From positions 186,001 through 250,000 of the forward strand of contig JBAMDO010000031.1 of the NCBI GenBank assembly GCA_037074765.1: 64,000 bases of DNA, read 5' to 3'. The translations under genes and the position numbers were made by a program. This DNA comes from Mansonella perstans. Lineage: Eukaryota; Nematoda; Chromadorea; Rhabditida; Onchocercidae. The notes under the pieces are model-generated. The model searched no databases. It saw nothing but the letters and a program-made list of their open reading frames with translations, and was not told the origin of the DNA. Position 1 is the stretch's first letter; every line of letters begins with the position of its first letter. Shown piece by piece: positions 40,001 to 53,521 of this stretch.

Positions 40001-40892
40001 CTTACGCTGCGTCTATAAAATTATAATGTAATTAAATATTTTAAGATCCCTGGCTAGGGAAGCATTCTATCAATTGACAGCTGATTCTGTAAAAAGAAAT
40101 CAAAAAGTCTGCCATAATTAAAAGAATTCTGCCACTTCACAAATAGCTATAACTGATAACCTATTTTGTTATTTCGATGCAAAACGTAATACTTAAAAAC
40201 AAGCAAACCTCTTCACAAGCTTTTGAATAGGACCGAATTATTAGCTGCGGGCTGACACCATCTTCAATGAAAGGTTTTGAACGTTTTAAAAGCTCAGCCG
40301 CTAGTATTACAACTGAAAACCGTGAAACAATTAAAACGTTAACACTGAAATGATATAGCCATGCAGCAAAGACGTAGTAATTAGATTTCATTCACAACGA
40401 CACACTTACCTGAAGTGGTGCCATCGCCAACCTCAGCATCCTGACTTTTCGCTATATCAACCATAACTTGAGCTGCCGGAAAAACAACATCCAGTAATTT
40501 CAAAATGGTTGCTCCATCGTTTGATATCGTTGTTTTACCTACAGAACATTTATCAGCGAACGTGAAGGAGTGCAAATTTTCAATTTGCTAAGCAATATAC
40601 ATTAAACAGTAGCTTTTCGACTAAATTTCACATTGATAGGCAAACATTCAGAACTGATACACGCAATTATTTCTAAATTTATATTTTAAAAAAATAAAAT
40701 TCTGTACGCTATTGCGGAAAAAACAGTACCTTTAGAATCAATGATTAGCTTATCCATACCACGTGGTCCCAATGTGGTACGAACACTATCGGCGATCACA
40801 TTGCATGCATTGATATTACTAATTACCTGCTGTTTACCAAACTTAGCTTCTGTTCCCTCTTTCAATAAAATTATTGGTGCATTCATCATCAT
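37015..40892 (-). CDS. cct-7: T-complex chaperonin subunit eta (CCT7)
   Basis: This is the eta subunit of the cytosolic TRiC/CCT double-ring chaperonin, which folds actin, tubulin and other proteins with ATP. Twelve exons join in phase: 40730-40892, 40410-40538, 40209-40312, 39863-39964, 39493-39609, 39244-39420, 38990-39111, 38603-38755, 38258-38409, 37868-37974, 37372-37542 and 37015-37119, giving 533 aa, full length for the family. The start is ATGATGATGAATGCACC, encoding [16 protein letters not shown]. Hallmarks are [12 protein letters not shown], the ATP-site motif GDGTTS, the eta-type [51 protein letters not shown] and the late GGGAVEMEL block. The C-terminus is QLPDM after AGGG, without a long Gly-Arg tail. 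No breaks are seen. The nearest upstream gene, unc-60, is on the same strand 1.8 kb away, too far for a typical operon. Confidence 0.96.
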
Positions 40893-42730
40893 TGACAGTT
40901 ACAGAAGTAAAGATGTGTTTTTTTTCAAATGAAGACCTGCAATACGAATAAAACTTATTCCAACTTTCCTATTTCTTTGAAAATTATTTCCAAGATACCT
41001 GAAAACAGATATGAAATTAACCTGGATATTGTTTAGGAAACAAATCATTATTGGATGAACGAAAATAAAATAGTATTTTCTTCTTAAATCAATAAAAGAA
41101 AAAAGATATATTAGTATCTGTGCAACCACATTAGTGCAACTCAATTTTAGCAATCAGCAGCAGAAAACTACAAATATTTTATTGTCTTAAATAAAGCATT
41201 ATACATAATTAAAAGATCTAAGTCAACTATTAAAGTACTATTAATCAATCTGGATACTAATTCACGATGATCCTCATTCATAAGAAGAATGAAAAGTCAA
41301 TCTTCCTTATATTACACTAAAAATACTGACAATATTTGAAAAACTGTATACCTCATTGAGATTTCCTTTATCTCCCTCAACCTCCTCAATACAAACTTTC
41401 ACTTGGCTACAACTTTACAGTACGCATGACAAGTTCTAAACTCAGTAATAAGAATTACAGTATCAACACCATACGATGGAGCGACAGTAACCATCCCACT
41501 TTGGAAAATATCACATGATCAACAGGCAATATATTCCCTACGGTATGCCCAAATTTCAAGTTTCACAAAAATACTTTGCTTTAACTAGGATGAAATATCA
41601 TAGAACAGTCTATAACCGTTCGAATTTTTAAAACAACTTGATCAGATACTTTATTAATACTAATCAAAATAAACTATATTTAAATTCAACTTTAACATTA
41701 AAGAACTTAAATTCACAATTCCAATCGAAATTAAGAGCAAAACTTTTTTTTTTTCTTTTTCTTATGCAAACACATTCACTGATATACAAAGCACATGTAT
41801 GCTCAAAGAATGCTTACGAGCATACAATGTTCTGTGTGCACATATATGACAATTGAATAATAAGTGCAACTGAAACAAAGTGACATATAATAAATGAATT
41901 CGATTGACAAGGAATGATAAATTTGAAATTGTAAAGCGGAATAAAGAATTGTAAAGATGCAAAAGATAAAAAGACAGACAAATTCAGTTCATGAAACTTG
42001 GAAAAATACGACTTCATAAGAAAATGTTAAATTAAATGTGAACTATAGTCCAAGCTTATCTTCAATATTCAAAGACAACTGAATTGTAAGAAAATATGCT
42101 TGGATCAATTAAGTAACCTTATTTCTTAAGTATCTCTATTCTCTTTACTTTCAGAAATATTTGTGCTATATTTCTCCCATTATATTTAATTTCTATCCAA
42201 CTAATGAGTGAATCATTTTTCAAAACAAGACAATCTATTAAAACATAAAGTTTCAATTACAATTCAAGAATTCCCAGCTTATATAATGAAAGATTTGCTG
42301 ACAGTTTGTATGTCCAATAATTTTAGGCAAGTAATGCATTCCTTCCAATGTCTCAACTAGTACTCTAGTTTTTCCGTTTATCGCTATTTTAAAAATTCAT
42401 CTGTTCACTACTGTTCCATCCTTTCGAATTTCCAGTAAGAATAAAAAATAAATTACGTTCTGAAAGCTAAAAAAGAATGGAAGCTCTTTGTTGAAATGCC
42501 ATAATTACAAATCACTAGAATTTAATAAATGTAAGCGTGTTGTTGGGCAACACAATTTTTCTCACGAAAACAAAAGTTAATTTTTCTTAGGGTTCTAAAC
42601 GAGAGAATTTAACTGATTCAATCAGTAACTATAAGTCCCATTTCATTTTCATTAATGTTAAACCATATAAATAGCAACATAAAACAGCGCGACTAATCCA
42701 TTTCAAACAAGCTGATTGCTCAGCAAATCA
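40893..42730. other. Intergenic between unc-60 and cct-7
   Basis: This is AT-rich DNA of 1.8 kb holding the cct-7 5' region and the unc-60 3' UTR. No second set of ADF/cofilin exons could be found here. Small open frames at 41638-41856 and 41762-42017 lack support. Confidence 0.5.
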
Positions 42731-43963
42731 TCAATTGTCACGATATTTCTCATTGAGCTTCGATAAAAGCTCCTTGTGAGCAATTTCGGAATCATCTGAG
42801 ACCTAAAAATAATTCTTTATGACATAATCCAGGCATAACTCATTTATTCAGAAATAATTGGAAGATTACAGTAAGATTTCAACTTAGTGATTTCTCCAAT
42901 ACAGCGCGATATGCTGCATAGAGAATAATGAAGAAAATAAATACAAAAACTTTCTGGTTTTCACAGCATCGCTATCACTATTATTAATGCTCAAGCTAGA
43001 AAAAAAGCATGAAAAAATTATTTACTTGAAACTGCAGAATTTTAGCAGTTCCTAATGAAGACTTGATTGCAGAAGCGGACGAAGCGTAAACCATTTTCTT
43101 CTTGATTGGTGCACCGTCAGGACATAGCTACAAAACAGAGAAATTTCAATAAAGACTTATTTCTTTTATGCTTAACGGTGGCATTGGAAAAATTAAATAC
43201 TTAATAAAATTTCAATTTTGAGTTTCACACTTAAGCGTCCATAAAAGGCTTTTACAGTATATAAATATGAAAAATATTTGCATCCTAAATTGCAAAACAA
43301 CCTGTATGAAAACAATTTTGTCCATCTTAGAAGTACCAGCGCCGGGTCGATTACACGAAAATTTGAAATCGAAAACAGCATAACGACAATCTTTGAAGCC
43401 ATTCGTTCGTTCCCTTAAATCTTGTACAAACGCTTCATATGCAGTTTTCGAATTTTCGCTATGATCATCATCTGTTACGCCAAGCTATAAATAAGATAAC
43501 TTATTAAAGGAATATTTTATAGAAATAACTAATAGATAAACATATATTTTCAAAAATTATTAACACTACAATTGCTTACATCTTTAAAATGCTTCGCAAT
43601 GTGTTTACATTGAGAACAATGAGAAAGAAAGCTCAATTTTATTTTATTGCACGTTATCATCCATTTAGCAATGATAATAAAATTAGTTGAATCATTTAAT
43701 TTTTTCCTTTAAATTACAACTATTTTCAAGATTTAAGCATATCATTCATAATTTTTTCAAATACAAAACTCAATTAATTAATTTTCAAATATAGCAACAC
43801 TGACCTCATCAGGTGAGACAGCTGCCTCTACCACTACCTCTTTATCCTCGATTTTATAAATGATATAACGCAATTTATGATGTTTTCCTTCCGAAAGTTG
43901 CTGAAATACAGTTTGGCATTCTGAATTGACCAAGACACCCGAGGACATTCTATCGACGTGCAC
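42731..43963 (-). CDS. unc-60: ADF/cofilin actin-severing protein
   Basis: An actin-depolymerising factor that binds and severs filaments; it is cytosolic and needed for muscle or general actin turnover. Four exons join at phase 0: 43805-43963 (ATG at 43946-43948), 43302-43484, 43026-43127 and 42731-42802, giving 166 aa, normal for ADF. The N-terminus is MSSGVLVNSECQTVF. The ADF-H core contains RYIIYKI, the invariant CRYAVFDFKF block, GTSKMDKIVFIQ and the long actin-binding helix KKKMVYASSASAIK, ending EKYRDN. An acceptor (TTTCCAG) lies only 15 bases upstream of the ATG, so the mature 5' end comes from trans-splicing or a non-coding first exon. It most resembles the UNC-60A-type isoform. Confidence 0.93.
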
Positions 43964-45747
43964 CTGGAAATGGACAAAATTTCAACAGGTCTAGAAATAT
44001 CGGACGCATCCAAAATGATGAACCAAATAACTAATTCGCATCCCATATCAAAAAAAAACTCAAACTAACGGTAAGAGCGCGGCCTGTCAATATGCAAAAA
44101 ATTATCTCTCTCTTCTAGCTTTTTTTTTTTGAGGAAATTACTGGCTAACTGGCCTAGGATTTTCTAATTATTAATTATTAGGAATATAAGGGCCAAGGAA
44201 AGTTCATGAGGTAGTATTTGAGATTATAAGCTGTTATATTTCATTATGGAATTTTACATATGGGCTAATTTTATCTTTATAAATAACAGTCTGATAGCAA
44301 ACTATAGATATTTAACGAAAATATTTTGCCGTAACTTTTACTGTTATTATTACTTCCTTAAGTTGATCTTTATGAAAAAACAAAACTCTCAGTAAAAGTT
44401 TGATTAAATCATATTTGAAATTACCCATGCGATAAGTATTATATTTGCTGCAAAGATAATGTGTGAAAATAATTTGGAAGTTTAGCAATTAAAAATCAAA
44501 AGTTAAGAAAATTTTATTTTAAAATTAAATTGGCAAAATTTATATAAAAAATAATATTTAGAAGGTCTACGAAACAGTTCATCTTTGGCAAGCAAAGCAA
44601 AAATATGAGTGAATCGAAGCGATTTTAGAACTGCAATGTGTGATATCTAGCTATTCGATATTGCAACACTATAAAATATTTTGCAGGTGAAAAGTCTAGA
44701 CTGTCATTAATTTTTATTTTCTTTGAAACCTTCCTTAGCATTTATTATAAGTGAAATTACCATTACTGAACGATTAGATTTAAAATGCATCAAACTTGTT
44801 AACAGTACAATGGATTATTTACTGTAACTTCTTATAACTAGCTCTTTTTTTGATTAATAGTTAATACATTTGTCCAATTATTTTTGATATTTTTCTTTGA
44901 GCAGTACTGCTCAAATCATATTTCGATTTTCAATCCTTAAAATTTTCATTACCTAAATTTCGTCTCAATGATTATAATTATTCTGCAATAATTATGATAC
45001 TGAGTTACCTGCATTAAAAAATTCGGTTCCGATATAAACCATGCCAGATACATGATAAATTTAAATTTCCTAAACTAATATAAGGGTGGAAACCATAAAA
45101 AGTTTTTTGGATAGAAATTTTGAATATAGGTGTCCCACTTTTGAATATGTCAACAATTATTTTTGTCAAAATATTTTTGATGTCATGGAAATAATTCAGA
45201 TCATCTCATAATTAACTCTTTAGATATAGCAACTTCTTTCGGTTTTGAAAATCTTAGAATTCCATTATTTTTATAGTTTGTTGGATGATTCAACTTTGCA
45301 AACTTTCATGTCGAGCAGAGGCAATTTACATTCGCATGAAATTTGGAATTTCTGAATGCAGGACGTTCAATTTATTCAGCTAATAGCTTCAAAAAGAATT
45401 GTCTCCAATTTAGTTAAACAGGTTGAATTTTTTTGGCAATACTGAAGCGTAATTTTTCAAAAGATTTACAATACGAGCAGTTAATTTGCAAATTACGAAT
45501 AACAGATATAAAACAAAATGATTAACCTGAAGGGTTAATGTTTTTATTAATATATGCTCTTCTGCAAGCTGTTTAGTTTTTAAACGCTTCCTTTAAAATA
45601 CAAGCTATTTAACTTTCATTTATAATATTGCTTAATGAAATATGATATGAAATACAGGCATTCAAGATTTTTATTCCGCATTGCTTTTTTGCCCTATTTA
45701 GTATCTTTTTAATGCTTCACGATGAAGCTTAATTTTATTGCTTTCAG
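43964..45747. other. Divergent intergenic region, unc-60 / UVSSA
   Basis: Between the minus-strand cofilin gene and the plus-strand repair gene; probably holds both promoters and the missing first coding exon of the UVSSA-type gene. That exon could not be fixed by eye. AT-rich, no other gene seen. Confidence 0.5.
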
Positions 45748-48700
45748 TTCGATTTCAATAGACCAGTACTGGACGAAGGTAAACTCCAAGAATTGAAACG
45801 GATTCTGAAGAGTAATCCGGATATCATTGAACCCATATTCACCGAATTTTTGAAATATTTTCGGCAGAATGATTGTGAATATCGTTTAGCTGTTTTATTT
45901 CTGTGTAAAGAATTCTTTCAACGTTCTCATGTTTTCCGTATTCAGCTAATCAGTCATATGCAGGTTTGTAACAGAAGAATAGCAGTTTGAAATTAAAGGG
46001 AAAAGGTAACGAAACCACCAAAGATAACGTTTAATTTTTTTTTCCATTCCTTTGATTAAGGATTGTCTAAACGTTTTTCAAATAATACAAAATTTCTGTT
46101 AAAATTTGATTTCTCTTTATCATTATTTTAATGTGATAGGCTCATTTTTAACGAATGTTGATGATTTATATCAGCCTTTTAGGAAGTTTTATTGTACACT
46201 GCAGAAACAGATCCTCTGCATTATCCTCTCCCACCTCCCAAGGAAGCTGCCAAAATCCTTAAATCAGAAACTTTGAAACTTGTCAAACTTTGGCATGAAA
46301 AATATGCAGAAGCCTATCCGAAATTGGATTTTGCTGTTAATTTTTTGCGCTCCTCGAAATCTTTGGATTTTGAACACGCCAGCGCTGAACTTCAGGTCAG
46401 CTTCTGTTGTATTTTTTGAGAAGTTAAGACTTCCTCTTGTTGCACATATTGTGATAATTCAGTTATTTTGTTTGCCGTTATGCAGTCTCAACCTGTTTTT
46501 TTCATTCGAACATACCTATCTAATAAAAAATTTATTAAATTTTACATACCTATCTAATAAAAAAATTTATTAAATTTAAATTTATTAAAAAAAAATTTAA
46601 TAAAAATTTATTAAATTTTAAATCCGTTCAGTTTTCTGCAAATTTGAATTATTTGTAGATATTTTTCAGATTGAAAGGCAACGGGCTGAAGAATTAGATC
46701 GAAAAAAAGATGAGCAGAGTAAACGAATAGTTGAGAAAATTGAAAAGGAATTTAAAGAACGACAAAAGGAAATTTCACGCTGCATTGGTGAGACACGGCA
46801 CGCACTGGAGCTCCTGGTGCCACGATTTGATGTTGATGAAGGTACGGATGTGGCGAACCATCTCGGATGTGAGAATGAGGTTATATTTAGTTTTTCTATA
46901 CAAATATTTTGTAATTTAGAGACAAAATAATTGCATATTATTTTCTTTAACTACCAGTACAGCAATACTGTAGACTTCCGTTAACAAATGGTGTAACATT
47001 GGGATTTCATGCCAAATTATTTACTTTGTAGTTTGGTTTTATCACCATTAAGTTTTAGATGGCTCATGGATACAGTACGCATGAATCAGTAGCCGTAACT
47101 GTCTTATTGAATGCACCAATGGTGAATGTGAATGCGGAAAACGAAATAATAATAAAAGCTTTGATGGATTGTATGAGGATGTTGCAATTTTATAAAAAAA
47201 TTATTTACCGCTGGCTTGTAAAGCTTGGGAAGTACGGTGGAAACAATGCGCAGAAACTGTGCAAGGAAATCGTTGATTTAAAAGAAAGAGTTGCGGTTGA
47301 GTTAGAGAAGTTTGCATTTCCTTTTTTTTCTTAAATTTTGATAAAATCGCGTGCCCCATGAATTCTTTTTTGGGATTGGAAATTTAAAAAACTCTTCGCT
47401 TTTAAATTTATTAAAGAATTTTATGGAGATGAAGCCTTGGATTTTTTAACCGGATTTTAGATGTGAAGAATTGCATTTGCAAAATAGGCAAAAGTCAGAT
47501 GGCGAAGATTCGGGAAGCGACGATCTTGAAGACGTACCAGAAAAAGAAGGTGATATGTCTTTATTTTCATTTTATCTGATGAAGCTCTAAAAACTTCATG
47601 ATTTTGATTAATAAATTGGAATAGTTTTCAGGTTTGGAGTTGTATTGTAAACCATCGGACGACTTGCCAGAATATATTTTGAAAAAAACAGTCGAAGACG
47701 TACAGCAGGGCGATTTGGCTAGTCCCAGCAAAATTCGTGAAGTGCAGAAACTATTACATTCGTCTCCGGGTAAAATATTGTGACTTTATTCATGTAATTT
47801 CATGGGAAAATTCAGGAGTTTTAGATTTTCAGATCATGAAAAGAATGAAAGTCATAAAAACAAAGTACCAGTCTTGTCGTATGGACTGGATTTGAAGTAT
47901 TGGGGCGAAGATGATGTCAAACCTGCTGAAGTACCACGAAATAATGCCGACTGCCACCGATTCTGGCGTCCTTCAGATGAAGGGTTAGTAAAATATCGGC
48001 CTTTTACACTTTATCTACGTTGATCACTTCCAGTTATAACGATTCCATTTCAAAATTTATTCCAGCTGTTCAACAAATTTGGATATCGCAGAAGCATATC
48101 ATTCACGAGTTATAACATTTGTTGGTCAACAGCTAAAGGGTAGTCGACAGTGTCGTGCTCCGCTTAGTAATGGAGTGTTATGTCCTCGCATGGACCTAAA
48201 ATGTTGTCCACTGCATGGAAAAATTATTGATCGCGATAAAATGGGATTTCCAGCAAACGAAATCATGCAGTACGTGATTTAAAAAGTCAAATCTAAAGAA
48301 AAAGGAACAAGCAGAAAGCTTTTAGTTGAGAGGAGTTGCAATTCTAAAAATCAAATGCTGCAAACGACTTTGTTCGTTGGTCAGGATTTAGAGTATTTTC
48401 AAGATTTTTTTTCATTTTTAGGGAAACTTGCAGTCCAAAACGTCGTACAGAAGATGAGGACGAATATATCAGAGATGTTGAAGCTGCAACTGGAGCAAAT
48501 TTAAGGGGGAAAGAAAAACGAGGAAAGAGGAAACGAAAAGACGATATTGATGGAAATGCACCTGTTGCAGTAAGAAATAGACTTAATGTAAGAATTTGCA
48601 AATATCGCAATTTTCTCTAGCACGTCTGAAGAACGTTTTATATTTGGAAGCCAAGCAACTGGTAACTGTTTACGAGAAAATTCTTGGCACAAAATTTGAT

Positions 48701-50969
48701 CTCTGTTAGCATGCAAGAATGGAATAATTGAGCGTTATTGCAGCATAAATTAGTGCATGTTGCATAAGAAAGCAAAGAACATTCTGTTACCTTTTGACCG
48801 GCTTAAAATTAAAGGAGATTGAACAAGTTATTCTGGTAGTTGGCGGATAATATATTTGTGGTCATTTTCGGAGTCAACATTCATAAAAACGCAACCACCC
48901 ATAAAAATAATCGTGTCGTGAAAATGAAATTGCCAATGTCGAAAACCGACAAAATTTATAATGTTAAATCTAGTTTACTTAGGCAATTTCCTAGATAAAT
49001 GATTCATTACATTACACACAAAAATAAATTATAAAACGTTTCCCATATCTAAAATGATGAGTTGATTATCCAATCTTCAAATCGACTGATTTTTAAATTT
49101 GTGCAAATCTGGTAATTAATTTTTAAAGGTCTTATTCTGTTTACAACTTTTGTATAAGCCATCAGAAAGCTGCACATCTGGTAAAATAATTTGCATGTAA
49201 TTAATGTAAAAACCAATCTTGTACGTAAATTTCTCTTGCAGTTATGAAAATACTGTTAGGTATAAACACCTTATATGAGCTGTTCTTATATTGTATACCC
49301 AGTTATTCTTAATATAAAATAACAAGAATTTAAAATTATGACGCACGTTTCACTGTTAACCCAATTATTACGTTATCATTTCACTCAGATCCAGCTTGTC
49401 ATTCATCTCCATTTCTGTTTTATTGCATTGTAATAATTCATTTCAATCTGTTTCTCGGAATTAAAGTAACGATTGCATCTTATTCACTTTGACTGCTATT
49501 TAGTTAATAAGTAATGAATACTGTCTGCATTCCTGTTATTCTTCAACATCAAAAGGATCCACAGGTCCTCATCCATCCATACTACTGATAACTCAATCTT
49601 AATAAAATAGTTTCTCTTAACTAAACATGGGAAACTATCTTCCTTTCAATAAATAAAGGAAGCAAAGAAGTCGAGCTTTTTTTTTTTACTAAGAGAAGCA
49701 AAAACTTTCGCGACAAAATTGCTTAATTCGAATTAATTTTTCTTTAGCTAATAAGACGTTTCCAGTTATTATTTCATGTTCGTGGCTCAATTTTATTGCA
49801 AAAAATTTGTTTCTCATCTTTCTTAACAAATAAAGCTCGATTTCCTTGCCTCTTTTTTGAAAGAAAGCTAATTTTTCATGTTCAATTAAAAGAAACTGTT
49901 TTATTAAGATTGAATTATCAGTAAGTATGGATGGATAAGAATCAGTTGTTCCTTTTGATATAGAAAAATAACGCGAATATAAGATAGTGTTTATTAACTA
50001 AGTAGCAGTCAACAGTAATAGGAACGATTGTATCCTATACAATTTCTGTTTAATTTCCCGAATTATTGTCGGGAAAGAAGTGAATAACAAGCTGGATCGG
50101 TTATTTGAGTGAAATAATAACGAAACAATGTGCGATGCACACTCGATTAACTGTGAACAGTGAGTTTGTTTTATTTCCGACAATAATTATTCTTAAATCC
50201 GAGTTAACTTATATTAAGAATAGGTGGATTGAAAGGTGCGAAATTAGTACGACAGCTGTATATGAGATATTTAAATACTAACAGTATTGTCATAAACTAC
50301 AAAAGAAATTTACCTATAAGATTTTTTTTTGAAATAAATTGCATGCAAATTATTTTGTCAAATGTACAACCTTCTCATGGCTATATCTAAGATTTGTACA
50401 TAGGATAAAGCCTTTACAATTTAGTTACCAGATGAGCACAAATCTCAACTTCATTCGATTTGAAGATTAGATGATAACCGATTCATCACTTTTAATATAC
50501 GAAAACGTTTTATGTTTTTTAATGTGTAATGTGACGAATCAATTTATTTAGGAAATTGCATAGATAAACTAGATTTAACATATTTAAATTTCATCAGTTT
50601 TTAACATGCATAGCTTTGTTTTCATGACAAATCGGGCTATACTGGTATTATTGCTAAGTTAAGAAGTTAAGTTTTATTATAAAAGTTTAGAATTTATTAG
50701 TCGTAAATTTTAATTGAGAGATCCATTACAGGGCTTATATTCATATATATCTGTGATAGTTTATTAATAAATGGGCGATAAGAAAATTATTAATTCTTCA
50801 TTTATTATGAAGTTATTTACTTTATAATAATTTTTATTTACTTTTCTAGGCTAAACTATTTAATCGCAATACAATAAAACGTGTTTATGAAACGTTAGAA
50901 TCTATTCGAAAAGCAAGAGCAGCAAAGAATTTCGAGCATCAATTTAATTATGCGTTGTCGAAAAAGTGA
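45748..50969 (+). CDS. uvs-1: UVSSA-type transcription-coupled repair factor
   Basis: A homologue of UV-stimulated scaffold protein A, which joins stalled RNA polymerase II and recruits TFIIH in transcription-coupled nucleotide excision repair. Ten exons join in phase: 45748-45963, 46183-46395, 46670-46879, 47059-47309, 47461-47549, 47632-47769, 47833-47983, 48066-48269, 48422-48587 and 50850-50969 (TGA), about 585 aa plus a missing first exon. The N-terminal part is the VHS-like domain (RLAVLFLCKEFFQRSHVFR, then YPLPPPKEAA). The C-terminal DUF2043 region has PVLSYGLDLKYWGE, HRFWRPSDE, then a Cys-rich segment (CRAPLSNGVLCPR, CCPLHGKII) that fits the family's zinc site. The tail is basic (KRGKRKRK) and closes with AKLFNRNTIKRVYE. 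The last intron is 2.26 kb, far longer than the rest. The gene is unbroken. Confidence 0.9.
46510..46620. repeat. Short duplicated AT repeat in UVSSA intron
   Basis: acatacctatctaataaaaa occurs twice in a row followed by several aatttattaaattt units. It sits inside the second intron of the UVSSA-type gene. Low complexity. Confidence 0.75.
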
Positions 50970-51949
50970 TCAGCAATAGAAAAATGGCAGATTCATGCAT
51001 GTTTTCGAAAATTTACAGGAATTTCTTGTTGAGTATTGGAATATAGTGCAGATCATGTTTCTGTATTTCATAAAATTTTTCGTGATCTTGGTAATGCTCA
51101 TGAAAGGAATACTAGTTCATATATGCAGATTAAAAGTGATCGTATGAAACGCGAGATAAATCTCAGTTATTATTGCCCCGTGGGCTTTGGAAGATATGAT
51201 ACCTTTTTGGGGATAATTCTTAGTAGCTATTAAACATTACTGGATTGTGATGTACTGAACTATACAACCTGGAACTGTTGTTGTTACATCAGTTCCATAT
51301 GTTACATGTCTGTCACCTTTTTGACATACTTACATAGTTGAAAAAGAAAAGTAATGGATGATATAATAGCAGCAGTAATAATACTTGTTGATTGTTAGCA
51401 AATTTCTGATATAAATTTAACAATTTTTCTCAACTTATTTTTTTTCTTGTACAACATTGGTCAATGTTTATTTTTAGCATATTTCTAGTTTTCTTTATGA
51501 CGTATTTTGTTTCTTGGATTATAAAAATTTGATGATGAATAAAATTTTATCTTTTTTTAAAGTTTTAAACATTAATATGTAATATCACTGATTATACCAA
51601 TTATACTAAAATTTTCACTTCCTTATTTATTGGAATTAATGTAATTGAGTTTGTGCATGAAAACTAAGAAACCTGCTATACTACATCACAATCCAGGACA
51701 CATAATCAAAACTTGATGTCTTTCCATGTTGAGATGAGGCATTCTTTACCGACAGTGAATTTGTCAATGAAGTCATATGAAGTTTCAGAATTCATCATTA
51801 TCAGGAACAAAGTATTTATGGGTATAGGATATGTTCATTATTATTCGTGTTACTGTTGTGTCAAATAATTTCTTACAGACAAGATTTCCTGTTTTACTAG
51901 AACTGTCGCTCAGTTTCGGTATACAAAATTTTTTTCAAATTCAGCAATT

Positions 51950-52969
51950 ATGCCATTAGCCGATGTAGTTGGCGCTAAAATCGATCCGGACGGTGTTTTC
52001 AAATACATATTAATAAAGGTATATTTTGTGTCATAAGAACTGAGTTATTTTCAGGTAAATATGGTTGCATTTATCTCTTAGTTATGCAGAATTTTAGGCT
52101 TAAGTCTGAAATAAAATTAAAATTAACGTAGTGATAAAAGAGGCAAAAAAGAAAGGTTTGATTAATAATTTGATGAATTTCGCAGTAACAATTAGGTTGA
52201 TGAAGTAATAACTCTAATGTGATCTGATTCATATCATTACAGGTAACAGAAAAAGCTTCGAAGAAAGAGAAATTGATTGTACGTGGTTATGCTCGCTGTG
52301 CATTTCATGGAGATGTGTTAAATGAAACAGAAAAGGAACTTGGGTTGGATTATGAACTGCTATGTTTGGGTGGAGGTAGGATCAAACATGAATCAAAAGA
52401 TCGCAACATATTGGTATATGGCTATTCACAGGTTATCGCATTTGCTGTTATTTAGCATTATCTAAATAATAATTTATGTGAGTGATAATTATCCAAAATA
52501 TATTTGTCTACAGTAATCTGCTTGTTTACTAAATGTTAGAATTTATCAAATTTTATTATCATTCGTCCTACATAGAACAAAAACTTGGTTCAAAAATGAT
52601 GGAATCATTGCAGTCATAGTTATTATTTTTTTTTTTTTTTATCATTTTTTAAGAACATAAATGTTTCTGTAAAGCCATTTGCATTATCGAAGGCAATATA
52701 GTTTGAGGAGTAAATCACGTTTTTTATACTTCGTTACCGTGTATATTCAAAACACAGTTAATTTTCGGATGCAAAAGTTATTTGGCTGAATAATTAGAAC
52801 TCACGAAAATTCGTTGATTTCATTCAAATTCTGTAAATCATTTGATTTTATTAGAATTATAATTTCATATATTTAGGGTTATGGTCAAGCAGATCACCAG
52901 AAAAGTGTTGATATCCTGAAAGAGAAATATCCAAATTATAAAATTACTTTCTCTAACGAAGGATATTAA
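51950..52969 (+). CDS. phip-1: 14-kDa phosphohistidine phosphatase, copy 1
   Basis: A PHPT1/janus family enzyme that removes phosphate from histidine in proteins. Three exons join at phase 0: 51950-52018, 52243-52431 and 52877-52969 (TAA), giving 116 aa, close to the usual 120-125. Family marks are the start block IDPDGVFKYILIK, the catalytic-type histidine at about residue 45 (CAFHGDVL), the strongly conserved CLGGGRIKHE, VYGYSQGYGQADH and the terminal YKITFSNEGY. Residues around the active site are intact. A paralogue with identical intron positions begins about 550 bases downstream. It lies 1 kb after the repair gene on the same strand. The symbol follows the C. elegans PHPT1 homologue; exact orthology among the two copies is undecided. 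Confidence 0.92.
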
Positions 52970-53521
52970 TTCGTTTTAATTATGCTCCAGTATTTGCCAT
53001 CATTGTTTGAAATTATTGCAACATGATTGCTTCAGATGATTATTTGTCTCATTTTCCTCGTTTTCACAACTGATTGAAATTACTAAAGTTTCAATTTTAA
53101 CTTTAAATTGCATCTTATTAAAGTCAACTAATGATTCATCTTGAAGTCGATTCTATTTATCAGTTTTTTATTTTTTATAGTTATTCAGTTTTATATGTGC
53201 TTTATGCTTTTTTTTTTCGAAAATTGCGATTTGATTTCTGCGAATTTATGTAATATAATAGAAATGGAATGTTCATAAACAAATTAGCTTTATTAATTTT
53301 TCTGCCGGTTTTTAGTAAGCTGATATATTCAGTCACATTTTGGTTATGAATTTTTTTTTCACTTACCTATTTTTTCTGCTATTTTTTAAAATTACATTTC
53401 TTACTTTTTAATAGGCATAAAAAAGGGTTCGTGTTTTCGTAATTTCAGAAAGTTTAGGAAGATTTAAATAAAATATAGCGTTCAACTGAGTTTATTGACT
53501 GCTCTGAACATTTTGCACTCA

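Noticed and set aside
41638..42017. Several 66-72 codon frames between unc-60 and cct-7
   Set aside because: Low-complexity AT-rich composition, overlapping on both strands, no splice chain.
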